From the NCBI GenBank assembly GCA_018711625.1, contig DVID01000005.1, forward strand, positions 1 to 37,176: a stretch of DNA of 37,176 nucleotides, in the 5' to 3' direction. The notes beneath the pieces are model-generated. The model worked only from the letters and a program-made list of their open reading frames with translations. It did not search any database and was not told the DNA's origin. The stretch comes from Candidatus Limicola stercorigallinarum. Lineage in GTDB: Bacteria > Actinomycetota > Coriobacteriia > Coriobacteriales > Coriobacteriaceae. Below, in pieces: positions 1-7,497 of this stretch. Position numbers and translations under genes: made by a program. Position 1 is the first letter of the stretch; every line of letters starts with the position of its first letter.

Positions 1-492
1 GATGACGGCGCCGCCCGACAGCGCGCGCACCTCGAAGAGGTCGCCCTCCGCGACGCCCGGAACGGTCGCCTCGAGCAGGGCGTCGAAGCCGTCGGTCGCC
101 GCGAGCGCGGCGTTGCGCTGGTGGAGCTCGCCATTCTCGAAGTAGAACGGGCAGAAGCTCACGAGCACGCCGTCCACTACTGCATGGATGCCGAAATCCC
201 CATTGCCACCCTCGTTGCACGATAAGTTACGCGAGTCGAGCGCAGGGCAGTACAGCCCCTCCGCGGCAAGCCAAGCGCGCACGACGCGCATATCGGGCAT
301 GCGAACCGAAATATCCACGTCACCGTGAAGGCGCCCCGAGTCTCGCCCGGCGGCGACCCATGGAACGAGACCGCCCTCGAGGCAGGCCCTCCCGAAGAGC
401 CCGGGCGCGGTCAGCACCCGCAGGGCCGCCGCGCGCGCCTGCGAGAACGGAACAGGATGAATTGAAGCGAAAGTGTTGGCGTTCTTGGCCAT
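1..492 (-). CDS. Nucleotidyltransferase-like protein (3' end cut by window edge)
   Basis: The frame opens with ATG at 492 and stays open for 164 codons to the left edge, so the C-terminus is missing. An AGAGAGAAGA stretch upstream is a modest ribosome site. Around residues 38-62 the protein reads EGGLVPWVAAGRDSGRLHGD followed by VDISV. This is the pattern of the nucleotidyltransferase fold of small aminoglycoside or lincosamide nucleotidyltransferase relatives: a glycine-rich strand, a G-R-x-H turn, then alternating acidic residues D-x-D that would bind metal. In that family a nucleoside monophosphate from NTP is moved to a hydroxyl group of a small molecule. I infer only the fold; the substrate cannot be read from this fragment, and a housekeeping or toxin-antitoxin nucleotidyltransferase is equally possible. 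It points the same way as the AAA ATPase gene upstream, 330 bases away. Confidence 0.6.
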   Translation of the reverse strand, partial: MAKNANTFASIHPVPFSQARAAALRVLTAPGLFGRACLEGGLVPWVAAGRDSGRLHGDVDISVRMPDMRVVRAWLAAEGLYCPALDSRNLSCNEGGNGDFGIHAVVDGVLVSFCPFYFENGELHQRNAALAATDGFDALLEATVPGVAEGDLFEVRALSGGAVI

Positions 493-822
493 GGCTGTCT
501 TCTCTCTATCCGATCGCGGGCCACAAAGAACCGCCCCGGCGTTGCCAGGGAACACTAGCCCGCGCTGCTGCCAGACTGGTCGGCTAGAGGGAAGTCGTCA
601 TGCGCGCCTCCTGGGAAAGATACATCGATATGGATTGTACCCGTGAAAAGCCAGTGGATGCGCCAAGAAGCGGGTGGAAGCTCAGCGACGGCTTCGACAA
701 CAACAGGCTCCTCAAAAACCGCGAACCGCAGTGTGACGGCTCGATCATTGCTGCGAATGCCCCGATTCTTGCCACAAGAAGATCTTCTCCCACCGCGACT
801 TCAATTCCTGCTCAAGCGGACG
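493..822. other. Gap without a gene I trust
   Basis: This 330-base gap separates the nucleotidyltransferase-like gene from the AAA ATPase gene. A rightward frame starts with ATG at 600 behind GAGGGAAGTCGTC, but it runs into the ATPase gene antisense at its end and its later half has no protein-like composition. I see no RNA gene, repeat or clear terminator. Confidence 0.4.
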
Positions 823-2028
823 CTACGCTTCGCCAAGCATCCAGTCGATCACGTTGACATGACGAATCCCGCGATAGTCCCCCACCCCAACACGATCGAG
901 GGTCAGAACCGTCTTGGGGTAGTTGTCCGAAATCGCCTCAAGCGGAGCGAACTCTCGTTCACGCGTCGACTCATCGAGCACCGTCTGCGCAACTTGGAAG
1001 TACGCAGGGCCACCATCATCCATGGCAACGAAATCGACCTCCGCCGTCCCGACCTTGCCGACGTAGACAGCGCGGTAGCGCCGCAGCAACTCGAGGTAGA
1101 CGGCATTCTCGAGCCGCCTACCCAAATCTCCTTGCTCCTTGCCCAGCAGCCAGAATCGAAAGCCCAGGTCACCAAGATAGTATTTCTCGAGCGTCTCGAG
1201 GTACTCTCTGCCCTTCAGGTCGTATCTCCCCGCCTTGAACGCCAGATAGTTCTCCATAAGCGCGTCGAGATAAGCTCCGGCCGTCGCGGGAGACGTCTTC
1301 ATCCCCGCCTGGGTAAGCCCCGCGGCAACACGTTTGCGCGAGGTAATGTTACCCACATTGTCGGCAATAAACGACGTGAGGTCCCTGAACGCCCGCATGT
1401 CCATGCGAGGATGCCGCACTGCCACATCCTCAACAAGCACCGTATTGAACACGCCGCCCAGATAGTCGGAAATCGACCGAGCGTCATCAAGCCTTGCAGC
1501 AAAAGGCATCCCGCCATAGGTGAGATAGCGGTTGAACGTTTCCTCGATGTGCTCCTCCCCGCCTCGCGCCGATCGATACTCCGCGAACGAGAAGGGCAGC
1601 ATGCGCAGCTCGACATAGCGTCCCGTGAGCAAGGTGGCAAGCTCCCCGGAGAGGAAAAAGGCATTGGATCCCGTGATGTACAGATCGACATCTTCGCGAA
1701 CATAGAGCGCGTCGACGACCCGCTCAAACTCCTCCACGTGCTGCACCTCATCAAGGAACACGTAGTTCATGCCAGGGCCCAAGCGCTGAACGATATAGCA
1801 GTAGAGCTCGCGCGCAAAGAGCGGGTACTCCTCTTCCCAGCTTTCGAAGTTTAAGCTCAGGATATTGCTATCGGAGATGCCCTCGGCACGAAGCTGTCTG
1901 CGAAATAGCTCAAGCACACTGGATTTTCCGCAGCGCCGCAGCCCCGTTGCCACTTTGATAACATCGCGATCTTTCCATCGGCTGAGCCAGTCGAGATAAA
2001 CCGGACGATTCACCAACTCGTTTTTCAT
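823..2028 (-). CDS. AAA-type ATPase of the AAA_14/DUF4143 family
   Basis: The 401-residue protein begins with the AAA_14 domain. The P-loop GLRRCGKS lies near residues 29-36, the Walker B strand YVFLDEVQ near 88-95, and an arginine/asparagine sensor-type strand YITGSNA near 117-123. The C-terminal third is the DUF4143 domain, with a core around VGKVGTAEVDFVA that resembles a nuclease-like fold (D and E residues after a turn). Proteins of this family are common and often strain-variable in gut bacteria. Their role is not established, and many are thought to be remnants of, or related to, archaeal STAND-like or defence ATPases. The start is ATG at 2028; the ribosome site is weak (GGGAC). An AT-rich promoter with an extended -10 precedes it. 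The gene appears to be transcribed alone and is full length. The family call is firm; the function is unknown. Confidence 0.85.
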   Translation of the reverse strand: MKNELVNRPVYLDWLSRWKDRDVIKVATGLRRCGKSSVLELFRRQLRAEGISDSNILSLNFESWEEEYPLFARELYCYIVQRLGPGMNYVFLDEVQHVEEFERVVDALYVREDVDLYITGSNAFFLSGELATLLTGRYVELRMLPFSFAEYRSARGGEEHIEETFNRYLTYGGMPFAARLDDARSISDYLGGVFNTVLVEDVAVRHPRMDMRAFRDLTSFIADNVGNITSRKRVAAGLTQAGMKTSPATAGAYLDALMENYLAFKAGRYDLKGREYLETLEKYYLGDLGFRFWLLGKEQGDLGRRLENAVYLELLRRYRAVYVGKVGTAEVDFVAMDDGGPAYFQVAQTVLDESTREREFAPLEAISDNYPKTVLTLDRVGVGDYRGIRHVNVIDWMLGEA

Positions 2029-2064
2029 TTTTGTCCCAAACCGATAGTTTATTTTGTTTGGTTT

Positions 2065-2073
2065 ATTGTATCA
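2065..2073 (-). promoter_or_regulatory. Extended -10 element of the AAA ATPase gene
   Basis: On the minus strand TGaTACAAT lies about 36 bases before the ATG at 2028. The sequence around it is distinctly AT-rich compared with the surrounding DNA. No good -35 is visible, as expected for an extended -10 promoter. Confidence 0.45.
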
Positions 2074-2294
2074 GAGAAAAACGACTATTTCATGCTGTAG
2101 GTTTATCACCATCTGCGCCCCAATCCCAGCTTCAAACACAAGCGGTGGACGGACAAAGATGGCAGCCACGAGAGCGCCACCTGCACAACCTGGACGAGCG
2201 CCCAAGCACAGAGCAACACGGCGTCGACGCTCACGAGCACGCTCACCACCCGCACGCCGGCGGTACGGCGGCGCGGTGCCTCAACCAATCCAAA
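2074..2294. other. Gap between the AAA ATPase promoter and the repeat behind yaiI
   Basis: Nothing here is convincing. A leftward 60-codon frame with a TTG start (2106-2288) has one possible membrane helix and codon use like the host, but it lacks a ribosome site. Confidence 0.3.
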
Positions 2295-2327
2295 TGGGTT
2301 GAAACGAACACGTCCCCAACCAACCCA
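2295..2327. repeat. Intergenic repeat, copy 1
   Basis: A 33-base sequence with ends TGGGTTG and CAACCCA that can pair as a stem. Its first 32 bases recur exactly at 2933-2964. In this copy the stem extends to nine pairs (AATGGGTTG on the minus strand). It lies 12 bases behind the stop codon of yaiI. It could act as a 3' hairpin of that transcript, though no T-run follows. Confidence 0.8.
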
Positions 2328-2339
2328 TTATGAGTCGAA

Positions 2340-2840
2340 TCAGCGCAACAGCTCGCCGAGGTTGTGTGTGAACCGTGCCCGATCCTCATCCGTAAACGCC
2401 GCCGGACCGCGTGTGCGACCGCCGGCGCGACGCACCTTCTTCTCTTCGTGACGGATGAAGAGATCCATGTCGATCGTCGCCTTCGTATACACTCTGCCGC
2501 GCACGCCGATTGCCGCTGCCCCGCGCCCGAGCGCCATGCTCGCCAATCCGATGTCTTGCGTGACCACCACGTCGCCCGGTTGCAGCTGCTCGACAATGGC
2601 GAAGTCTGCACTATCCGCCCCAACGGAAACATCGACCACGTCAACCCAGAAACCACCATGCGTCGCATCGCGCCCCCGGGCGTGTTCGGCATCGCGTGGA
2701 TCAGTGGAGCGGATATGCCGAGCAAGATTCTGCGTAGTATTGCCGACGATGACAACGGGCGTGCGAGCACGGCGGGCGCAGGCGAGCGCCTCGCGCATCA
2801 CCGGACAGGCGTCGGCGTCGATGTAAAGCGCGCTCGCCAT
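2340..2840 (-). CDS. yaiI: YaiI/YqxD family protein (DUF188, PIN-like fold)
   Basis: The 166-residue product matches the YaiI/YqxD (DUF188) family throughout. Features are the N-terminal strand ALYIDADACPV with the aspartate pair, the TQDIGLA segment near residue 95, the glycine-rich RGRVYT segment, and the conserved IDMDLFIRHEEKKVRR block followed by a C-terminal helix. The family has a PIN/NYN-like nuclease fold and conserved acidic residues, but its biochemical role is not established. The start is ATG at 2840 because AAGGAGG sits eight bases upstream; an earlier in-frame ATG at 2876 lacks such a site. It is slightly longer than the usual ~150 residues because of an inserted stretch near residues 45-55. 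It is flanked on both sides by copies of the same 32-base repeat, which may mean it is transcribed apart from the ABC operon upstream. Confidence 0.88.
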   Translation of the reverse strand: MASALYIDADACPVMREALACARRARTPVVIVGNTTQNLARHIRSTDPRDAEHARGRDATHGGFWVDVVDVSVGADSADFAIVEQLQPGDVVVTQDIGLASMALGRGAAAIGVRGRVYTKATIDMDLFIRHEEKKVRRAGGRTRGPAAFTDEDRARFTHNLGELLR

Positions 2841-2932
2841 GGCAATGGCCTCCTTATACGTTTTACTCCCGGGCAATGCGCCGGCTCAATCAACGTGTCC
2901 ACGCCATGATATACGCGACGATAGCCTCACGG

Positions 2933-2964
2933 TGGGTTGAAACGAACACGTCCCCAACCAACCC
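2933..2964. repeat. Intergenic repeat, copy 2
   Basis: Thirty-two bases identical to 2295-2326 and in the same orientation. It ends one base before the stop codon (2966-2968) of the ABC permease gene. Both copies therefore follow the end of a leftward gene. The outer base pair of the stem is lost in this copy. Confidence 0.8.
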
Positions 2965-2965
2965 G

Positions 2966-4231
2966 TTACGCAACCTGGTGACGACGGAAGGAGAGCACGG
3001 CGACAGGCATCGCGATGATTGCAAGCACAGCGTACACCGCAACCAACATACCAATCAGGTCGAGCACGAAAGAACCAATCGGATACGACTCGAGTGCCGA
3101 GAAGAGCATGTTGAAATTAGAAAAGTTGAGCGGAAAGAGCGCCAGCACGCGTTCGAGCACACCCACGCCAGCCGAAGGAACAAGCCCTGTAAGGAGCAAA
3201 AGCACCACATCTGTCAAAAACACGGCAAGCGTGGAGCGGGTGCGGGCGGAGAGCGCAAGCGTAAGACAGGCAAAACCCAAACCAGCAGCATACATAACAG
3301 CAAGGGAAACGAGCGCCGCCTGCCCCGCCGTGAGCGGATAGGGGGACGAAAGCCCGAGCGCCTGCACCGAGAGGTCAAACCCATCTGCCCCATAGAAGAC
3401 AAGTGAGAAGCCCGCGATGATACCCGCGCAAATCGCAACATAGACGGTCACATACGCAAGGGCCACGACCATCTTTGCTACAACAAGCTGGGAGCGCCCA
3501 CGCCTTGTTGCAAGCACTACGGCATCCGCGCCTGACTGGTACTCAAACGAGAACATCGGCGCCAAGGTCACGCACGTCGCCAACATCGCAAACAAGAGGA
3601 ACCCAGAGCAGCTGATGATGTTGGCCCATCCATCTGCATACCCATAGGTAAACGGTTCTTCCACCGACGCCTGTTTCTCGGTCCAATAGGCGCGCTCTGC
3701 ATCGGAATACTCCCACATGCCCGCCTGGCCATCATCCAGCTCTTGCTGGGTCAAGTTGGCAACGGCACCATACCAGTCGGCAGCCATCTCAGGGGTCACG
3801 CGCGCAGCCGTCTGCGCAAGCTCCTCGCCTGCAACGCGCCACGGCTTAAGCAAATTGCTCCAGTACGGGTTATAGAGCTCGTACACCTCCTCATCGCTGA
3901 AGTTCTGAAACATAAGGTCATACACGGCAGAACTTGTCATCTCAAGCACAGCATCACGGTCTATATGCGCAAACACCCGCTCCTGGTACGCCGCTATATC
4001 GGCCGCGGCACGCTCAGCAGTAATGGTCCCGGCGTGTTCAAGGGCTTCTTCGCGGTTCTGAGCAATAGCGACGGTACCAGAAAGGATGGCGCCAGAAGCA
4101 TCCGTCGTTTTTGTTTGCACCACATTAAGCACCATGATCCCCACAAGAAACACCAGCACGCCCACATTTGCCACGAGCGCCACGCGGCGCGCGAGCATCT
4201 TCTTCAGCTCATAGCGCATAAGGCTAAGCAT
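2966..4231 (-). CDS. ABC-2 type transporter permease
   Basis: The 421-residue membrane protein has one N-terminal helix (about residues 15-37), a long extracytoplasmic domain of about 150 residues rich in charged and aromatic residues, then five more helices in the C-terminal half. This is the layout of ABC-2 permeases in antimicrobial-peptide or multidrug exporters. The start is ATG at 4231 behind AAGGAGGATCAAC; it overlaps the end of the ATPase gene (4224) by eight bases, so the two are translationally coupled and surely form one transporter. The cytoplasmic EYQSGADAVVLATRRGR segment after the second helix is the expected coupling region facing the ATPase. Upstream in the operon are a membrane protein and a sigma factor gene with a premature stop, which may leave the transporter silent or constitutive. 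The substrate is unknown. Confidence 0.8.
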   Translation of the reverse strand: MLSLMRYELKKMLARRVALVANVGVLVFLVGIMVLNVVQTKTTDASGAILSGTVAIAQNREEALEHAGTITAERAAADIAAYQERVFAHIDRDAVLEMTSSAVYDLMFQNFSDEEVYELYNPYWSNLLKPWRVAGEELAQTAARVTPEMAADWYGAVANLTQQELDDGQAGMWEYSDAERAYWTEKQASVEEPFTYGYADGWANIISCSGFLLFAMLATCVTLAPMFSFEYQSGADAVVLATRRGRSQLVVAKMVVALAYVTVYVAICAGIIAGFSLVFYGADGFDLSVQALGLSSPYPLTAGQAALVSLAVMYAAGLGFACLTLALSARTRSTLAVFLTDVVLLLLTGLVPSAGVGVLERVLALFPLNFSNFNMLFSALESYPIGSFVLDLIGMLVAVYAVLAIIAMPVAVLSFRRHQVA

Positions 4232-5150
4232 GTTGATCCTCCTTGAAATGAGCTCCGCTGTCCTCGCGGCGCGAGGCCGCCGGAGCACCATCGCGAAATA
4301 CGTAGAGGTACAAATCCTCAAGCGTGGGATTGGCCGGCGTAGAACCCGCAATCGTAGGCCCATCGGCCACATAGCGCACGAGGGCGCGCGCGCCATCAAG
4401 AAGCCGCACGTTGCTCACGTAGAGCTCCGCCTCTGCCGTCTCGGCTTGCGTAGCCGAGACCACCACCTCCCACACCTTTCCCGCAGCTTTAGCAACAAGC
4501 TCATCGGGCCGCCCCTCAAGCACAATGGCACCCGCACGCATCATGAGCACTTCATCGGCAATGTGCTCCACGTCCGAAACAATGTGCGTGGAAAGCAGAA
4601 CAATCTTGTCCTGTGCAAAGCCCGCGATAAGATTGCGAAAGCGCACGCGCTCCTTGGGGTCAAGCCCGGCGGTGGGCTCGTCGAGCACCAGCACCTCCGG
4701 ATCGTTGAGAACAGCCTGCGCGATGCCAAGCCGCTGGCGCATACCGCCCGAAAACGTGCGGATGCGCCGACGTTCCTCGCCGGCCAAGCCAACCCGGTCA
4801 AGCAGCGCGAGCGAACGATCGCGCGCAATGCGCTTGCCAAGACCCTTGAGCGCAGCCATGTACTCCATAAAGTCGAGCGCCGTGAACTCCGGATAGTAGC
4901 CAAAGTCCTGCGGCAGGTAGCCCAAGCGCGCCCGATAGGCATCCCCCATCTGTTCGATAGCCACACCGTCGTAGCGTATCTCGCCCGAAGTGGGTCTCAG
5001 CACGCCGCACACCATGCGCATCAGCGTGGTTTTGCCCGCACCATTGGCCCCAAGCAGACCGTAGACACCAGGCTTGAGCGCCGCGCTCAGGCGATCCACG
5101 GCAATCTTAGGCCCAAACGAGCGCGTCAGCCGGTCAAGTGTGAGTTCCAT
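4224..5150 (-). CDS. ABC transporter ATP-binding protein
   Basis: The 308-residue protein is a complete nucleotide-binding subunit: Walker A GANGAGKT (34-41), Q-loop at LPQDFG (79-84), signature FSGGMRQR (133-140), Walker B VLVLDEPTAGLD (153-164) and the switch histidine in LSTHIVSD. It belongs to the CcmA/YadG-type group that partners ABC-2 permeases, with an extra C-terminal domain of about 90 residues. ATG at 5150 is chosen because GGAGAGGAGAG precedes it; the frame is open further upstream but without protein-like sequence. The permease gene overlaps its 3' end. Together with the membrane protein upstream it would pump a peptide or lipid-like substrate out of the cell, or provide immunity to one; this is inferred from family, not shown. 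Confidence 0.9.
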   Translation of the reverse strand: MELTLDRLTRSFGPKIAVDRLSAALKPGVYGLLGANGAGKTTLMRMVCGVLRPTSGEIRYDGVAIEQMGDAYRARLGYLPQDFGYYPEFTALDFMEYMAALKGLGKRIARDRSLALLDRVGLAGEERRRIRTFSGGMRQRLGIAQAVLNDPEVLVLDEPTAGLDPKERVRFRNLIAGFAQDKIVLLSTHIVSDVEHIADEVLMMRAGAIVLEGRPDELVAKAAGKVWEVVVSATQAETAEAELYVSNVRLLDGARALVRYVADGPTIAGSTPANPTLEDLYLYVFRDGAPAASRREDSGAHFKEDQHA

Positions 5151-5199
5151 ATGCCTCTCCTCTCCATAGCATGATGGGTTATATGCGTAGACGGCGAAC

Positions 5200-5970
5200 T
5201 CAATACGCCCGTACGCAGGCGGGAGCGTCAGCAAAGGCAGAAGCCGCAGCGCGAATCCAAGCACGCATCTCAAACAGGGCAAACGCAAAGGCAAGCAGCG
5301 CCGCCAGCGCCCACGCAGCTCCTGCCGCAGGAGCAAAAGCCGCGGGCCAGAGCACGCGCAAGATCACACAGGCAGCGCACACTCCCGTCGCCGCCGCACC
5401 GGCAGCCACCGTGGCATCTGCACTCGACGCGCGACGAGCAGCGCAGAGCCCCGCTCCAGCAGCAAGAAGATAGGGAGCACATATCTGGGCAACCATCAGC
5501 CAAACAGTTGGGCCGATCGCTGTGAGCGCAGTGAGTAGGAGCATCAGGGCGGCATCCGTGCAGCCCAGCACGATCGCCCGTGCGCAAACAATGGCCTGCG
5601 CGTTCACGACACAGGCCGCTTCAAGTTCAACCATGCCACAGGAGCGCGAGCGTGTAAGCTCGGCGAGCGAAGCCACGGCGAGCGCCGCGCTCAGAGCGCC
5701 AGCGCCCGGAGCGATCCGAACGCCCGATAAAACCAGCAGGGCTGCAAGGAGCACAATTACGGCATGAAGCGCCCAGGTTGCCGCCCCTATATGGTGAGCT
5801 TGCGACGCTAAGACCGCCGCCGCGCGCGGCCGAATGGGGCGCGCCAACTCCTCCGCAACAGTACGAATAACAGCACGCGGGGCGCCCTCCTCTGCGCAGC
5901 CACCGCCCTCGCCAGCCCGGTAGTATTCCTGCAAGGCGCTTTCCAAAGCACGTCGTTCATGCAACTTCAT
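5200..5970 (-). CDS. Multi-pass membrane protein coupled to the sigma factor gene
   Basis: About 256 residues. The first 60 are cytoplasmic and charged, followed by roughly six alanine- and leucine-rich membrane helices. I recognise no family. Its ATG (5970) overlaps the TGA that ends the read-through frame of the sigma gene (TGATG), with GGGGAGAGGGGAG upstream, so the gene was evolved to be translated after the full sigma factor. In such sigma/membrane/ABC operons the middle gene may be an anti-sigma factor or an extra membrane subunit; I cannot tell which. A GTG codon directly before the ATG (5973) is an alternative start. The ABC ATPase gene follows after 49 bases. Confidence 0.65.
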   Translation of the reverse strand: MKLHERRALESALQEYYRAGEGGGCAEEGAPRAVIRTVAEELARPIRPRAAAVLASQAHHIGAATWALHAVIVLLAALLVLSGVRIAPGAGALSAALAVASLAELTRSRSCGMVELEAACVVNAQAIVCARAIVLGCTDAALMLLLTALTAIGPTVWLMVAQICAPYLLAAGAGLCAARRASSADATVAAGAAATGVCAACVILRVLWPAAFAPAAGAAWALAALLAFAFALFEMRAWIRAAASAFADAPACVRAY

Positions 5971-6488
5971 CACGATGCTCCCCTCTCCCCGTTTTGCGTG
6001 GGGCCAAGCCCTATCCTCAACGCCTCAAGTCCGGCCGAAATGGCACGTCTGGCCGCAAAGCGGCTCATGCCTAGCGCACGAGCAACCTCTCCTAACCTGA
6101 GGCCCTAGCCATATCTGAGCTCCAGCGCTTCACGCTGAGACCGTGGCAACCGGGCAAGCGCAGAGGCGAGGTCGTAGGCGCAATCGTCAACCGGCTCGTC
6201 GCCACTTGCAAGCGACTCGGGCAGCGGGTCCCAGGCCAGGGCGCGGTCGCGCTGCAGGTCAACACAGACGTTGCGCGCAATGGTGATGAGGTAGGCACGG
6301 GCCCGCCCCTGCTCCCGATAGCGCATTCGCGCACGGACAAACCGCAAGAATGTCTCCTGAGCTGCATCCTCCGCGAGCCCCAAAGGCGCGTGCGCACGGC
6401 AGTAGCGCAGTACGTCCGCGTAGTGTGCACGCACCAAACGTTCCGCCTCTTCGGTATACGCGCCTGTCTCGCCCATGCTTTCCCCCAT
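5970..6488 (-). pseudogene. ECF-type sigma-70 factor interrupted by an in-frame TAG
   Basis: ATG at 6488 follows AAAGGAGGTGACGGTC. The first 127 codons encode sigma region 2: LVRAHYADVLRYC, then the core-binding AEDAAQETFLRFV and the -10-binding helix ending in ITIARNVCVDLQRDR. They continue into the start of region 4 (LPRSQREALELRYG). TAG at 6105-6107 then stops translation. The same frame continues without indel as GLRLGEVARALGMS plus RFAARRAISAGLEALR, a textbook sigma region 4.2 helix-turn-helix that binds the -35 element. It ends in TGA at 5970-5972, overlapping the next gene's ATG. Ignoring the TAG gives 172 codons, normal ECF length. A single base change explains the lesion. The truncated 127-residue product would lack -35 recognition, so the factor is probably inactive unless the codon is suppressed or is a sequencing error. 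Confidence 0.82.
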
Positions 6489-6717
6489 GACCGTCACCTC
6501 CTTTTGGCTTCTATCCCTATTAACGCTGCGAGAAAGAAGGATGTGCGGTCATGCAAGAAAAAGCGAGCGAATGCGTTCAAATTGAATTGTTGAGAGAATG
6601 GAAGTATCGGATGCCAGGGGCCCTGAGCATAGCGGGACATTCGTGTTCATGCCCCTTGGACGCCTCGTGGCAAAAATCACGCGCCCGCGATAGATACCAC
6701 GCGTGTTACATGACATT
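6489..6717. other. Gap between the sigma operon and the terminator of the MarR operon
   Basis: This gap must contain the promoter of the leftward sigma operon, but I find no clear -35/-10 pair. Short frames on both strands look like chance. Confidence 0.3.
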
Positions 6718-6747
6718 GTCCCGTTTTTCGCCAGCAAAAAACGGGAC
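6718..6747. repeat. Perfect 11-bp inverted repeat overlapping the terminator
   Basis: GTCCCGTTTTT at 6718-6728 is matched exactly by AAAAACGGGAC at 6737-6747 with an 8-base loop. It shares its right arm with the intrinsic terminator at 6736-6768, so in RNA the two hairpins exclude each other. Confidence 0.6.
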
Positions 6748-6768
6748 GAGCTCATACAGCCCGCCCCG
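6736..6768 (-). terminator. Intrinsic terminator of the MarR/ABC/ATP-grasp operon
   Basis: In the leftward transcript CGGGGCGGGC (6768-6759) pairs with GCTCGTCCCG (6751-6742) as ten pairs including two G-U, with a 7-base loop. Six T residues follow at 6741-6736. It lies 14 bases behind the last gene's stop codon. Confidence 0.75.
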
Positions 6769-6782
6769 CTCGAAAAAGCGTA

Positions 6783-7469
6783 CTAAATACCCTTGCTTAC
6801 CACCGCTCCTGCTGGGCACACGTGGTAGCAGTTGCCACACTCATCGCAACGTTCGCCCCAAATGCGGTAGGCCCCGCCATTCTCGCCCGACACAATCGCT
6901 TTGTGCGTACAGGCTTGGGCACAAGCGCCGCAGGCGATGCAGCGATCGGGATCGATAGTAAGACCCGGCGCCACGAAGGTGTCGCCACCCCACGCAAACC
7001 GCTCGCGCAAAATCTTGTGATCGCGGTACACCATGTTGAAGTCGTAATCATAGAGCTCGCCATGCGCGCGTTCGAGCACAAACACCACCGTCTCGGGGTA
7101 CTTCTTGATGTCGTACACCGCAACGTTAAACATCGGGTTCGAAGCAGCTTTCTCGACCACCTCATCAGAGGCCAAAAGTCGTACCTCACCCGTGACGCGC
7201 ATCATGTAACCAGGCTGGAAGTGTGGCATGTTGTCCTCATCCCATGCGCACGGGGCCTCGGTTTTCTCGCCACACACCGCGACCTTGCCACCCGCCATGA
7301 GCTGCGCGTAGAACGGCTTCACGTCCATCGTGCGCAGGTAAAGCCCCTCCTCGTCATACGCAAAGAAGTGTGCGATGCGATTTTCTATGCCGCCTGCGCC
7401 GTCCAATGTGGCAAAGCTACAGCAACCAATCTCGTCAAATTTCTCGTAAACATCCTTGATTGTCAGCAT
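6783..7469 (-). CDS. Pyridoxamine-phosphate-oxidase-like flavin protein fused to a 2[4Fe-4S] ferredoxin domain
   Basis: The 228-residue protein has an N-terminal FMN-binding split barrel (about residues 1-140: GCCSFATLDG, then the EEGLYLRTMDVKPFYAQL segment typical of the pyridoxamine 5'-phosphate oxidase superfamily). At the C-terminus (about 172-226) are two ferredoxin motifs, CIACGACAQAC and CDECGNCYHVC, each followed by P or T-H. Such fusions are found in anaerobes, where electrons could pass from reduced ferredoxin clusters to a flavin and on to a small molecule. Start ATG at 7469 follows AAGGAGTACGGTT. It is the last gene of the operon, 28 bases behind the ATP-grasp gene, and a terminator follows. 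The link to an amino-acid-type importer and a ligase suggests it reduces or senses an imported compound; that is inference. Cytoplasmic. Confidence 0.85.
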   Translation of the reverse strand: MLTIKDVYEKFDEIGCCSFATLDGAGGIENRIAHFFAYDEEGLYLRTMDVKPFYAQLMAGGKVAVCGEKTEAPCAWDEDNMPHFQPGYMMRVTGEVRLLASDEVVEKAASNPMFNVAVYDIKKYPETVVFVLERAHGELYDYDFNMVYRDHKILRERFAWGGDTFVAPGLTIDPDRCIACGACAQACTHKAIVSGENGGAYRIWGERCDECGNCYHVCPAGAVVSKGI

Positions 7470-7497
7470 AACCGTACTCCTTCTTCACGGGGGCACC

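Noticed and set aside
600-857. Rightward 85-codon frame with a fair ribosome site
   Set aside because: It runs into the AAA ATPase gene antisense, its second half looks like chance sequence, and it has no recognisable motif.
2106-2288. Leftward 60-codon frame with one hydrophobic stretch
   Set aside because: It has a TTG start without ribosome site; such frames arise easily at this GC content.
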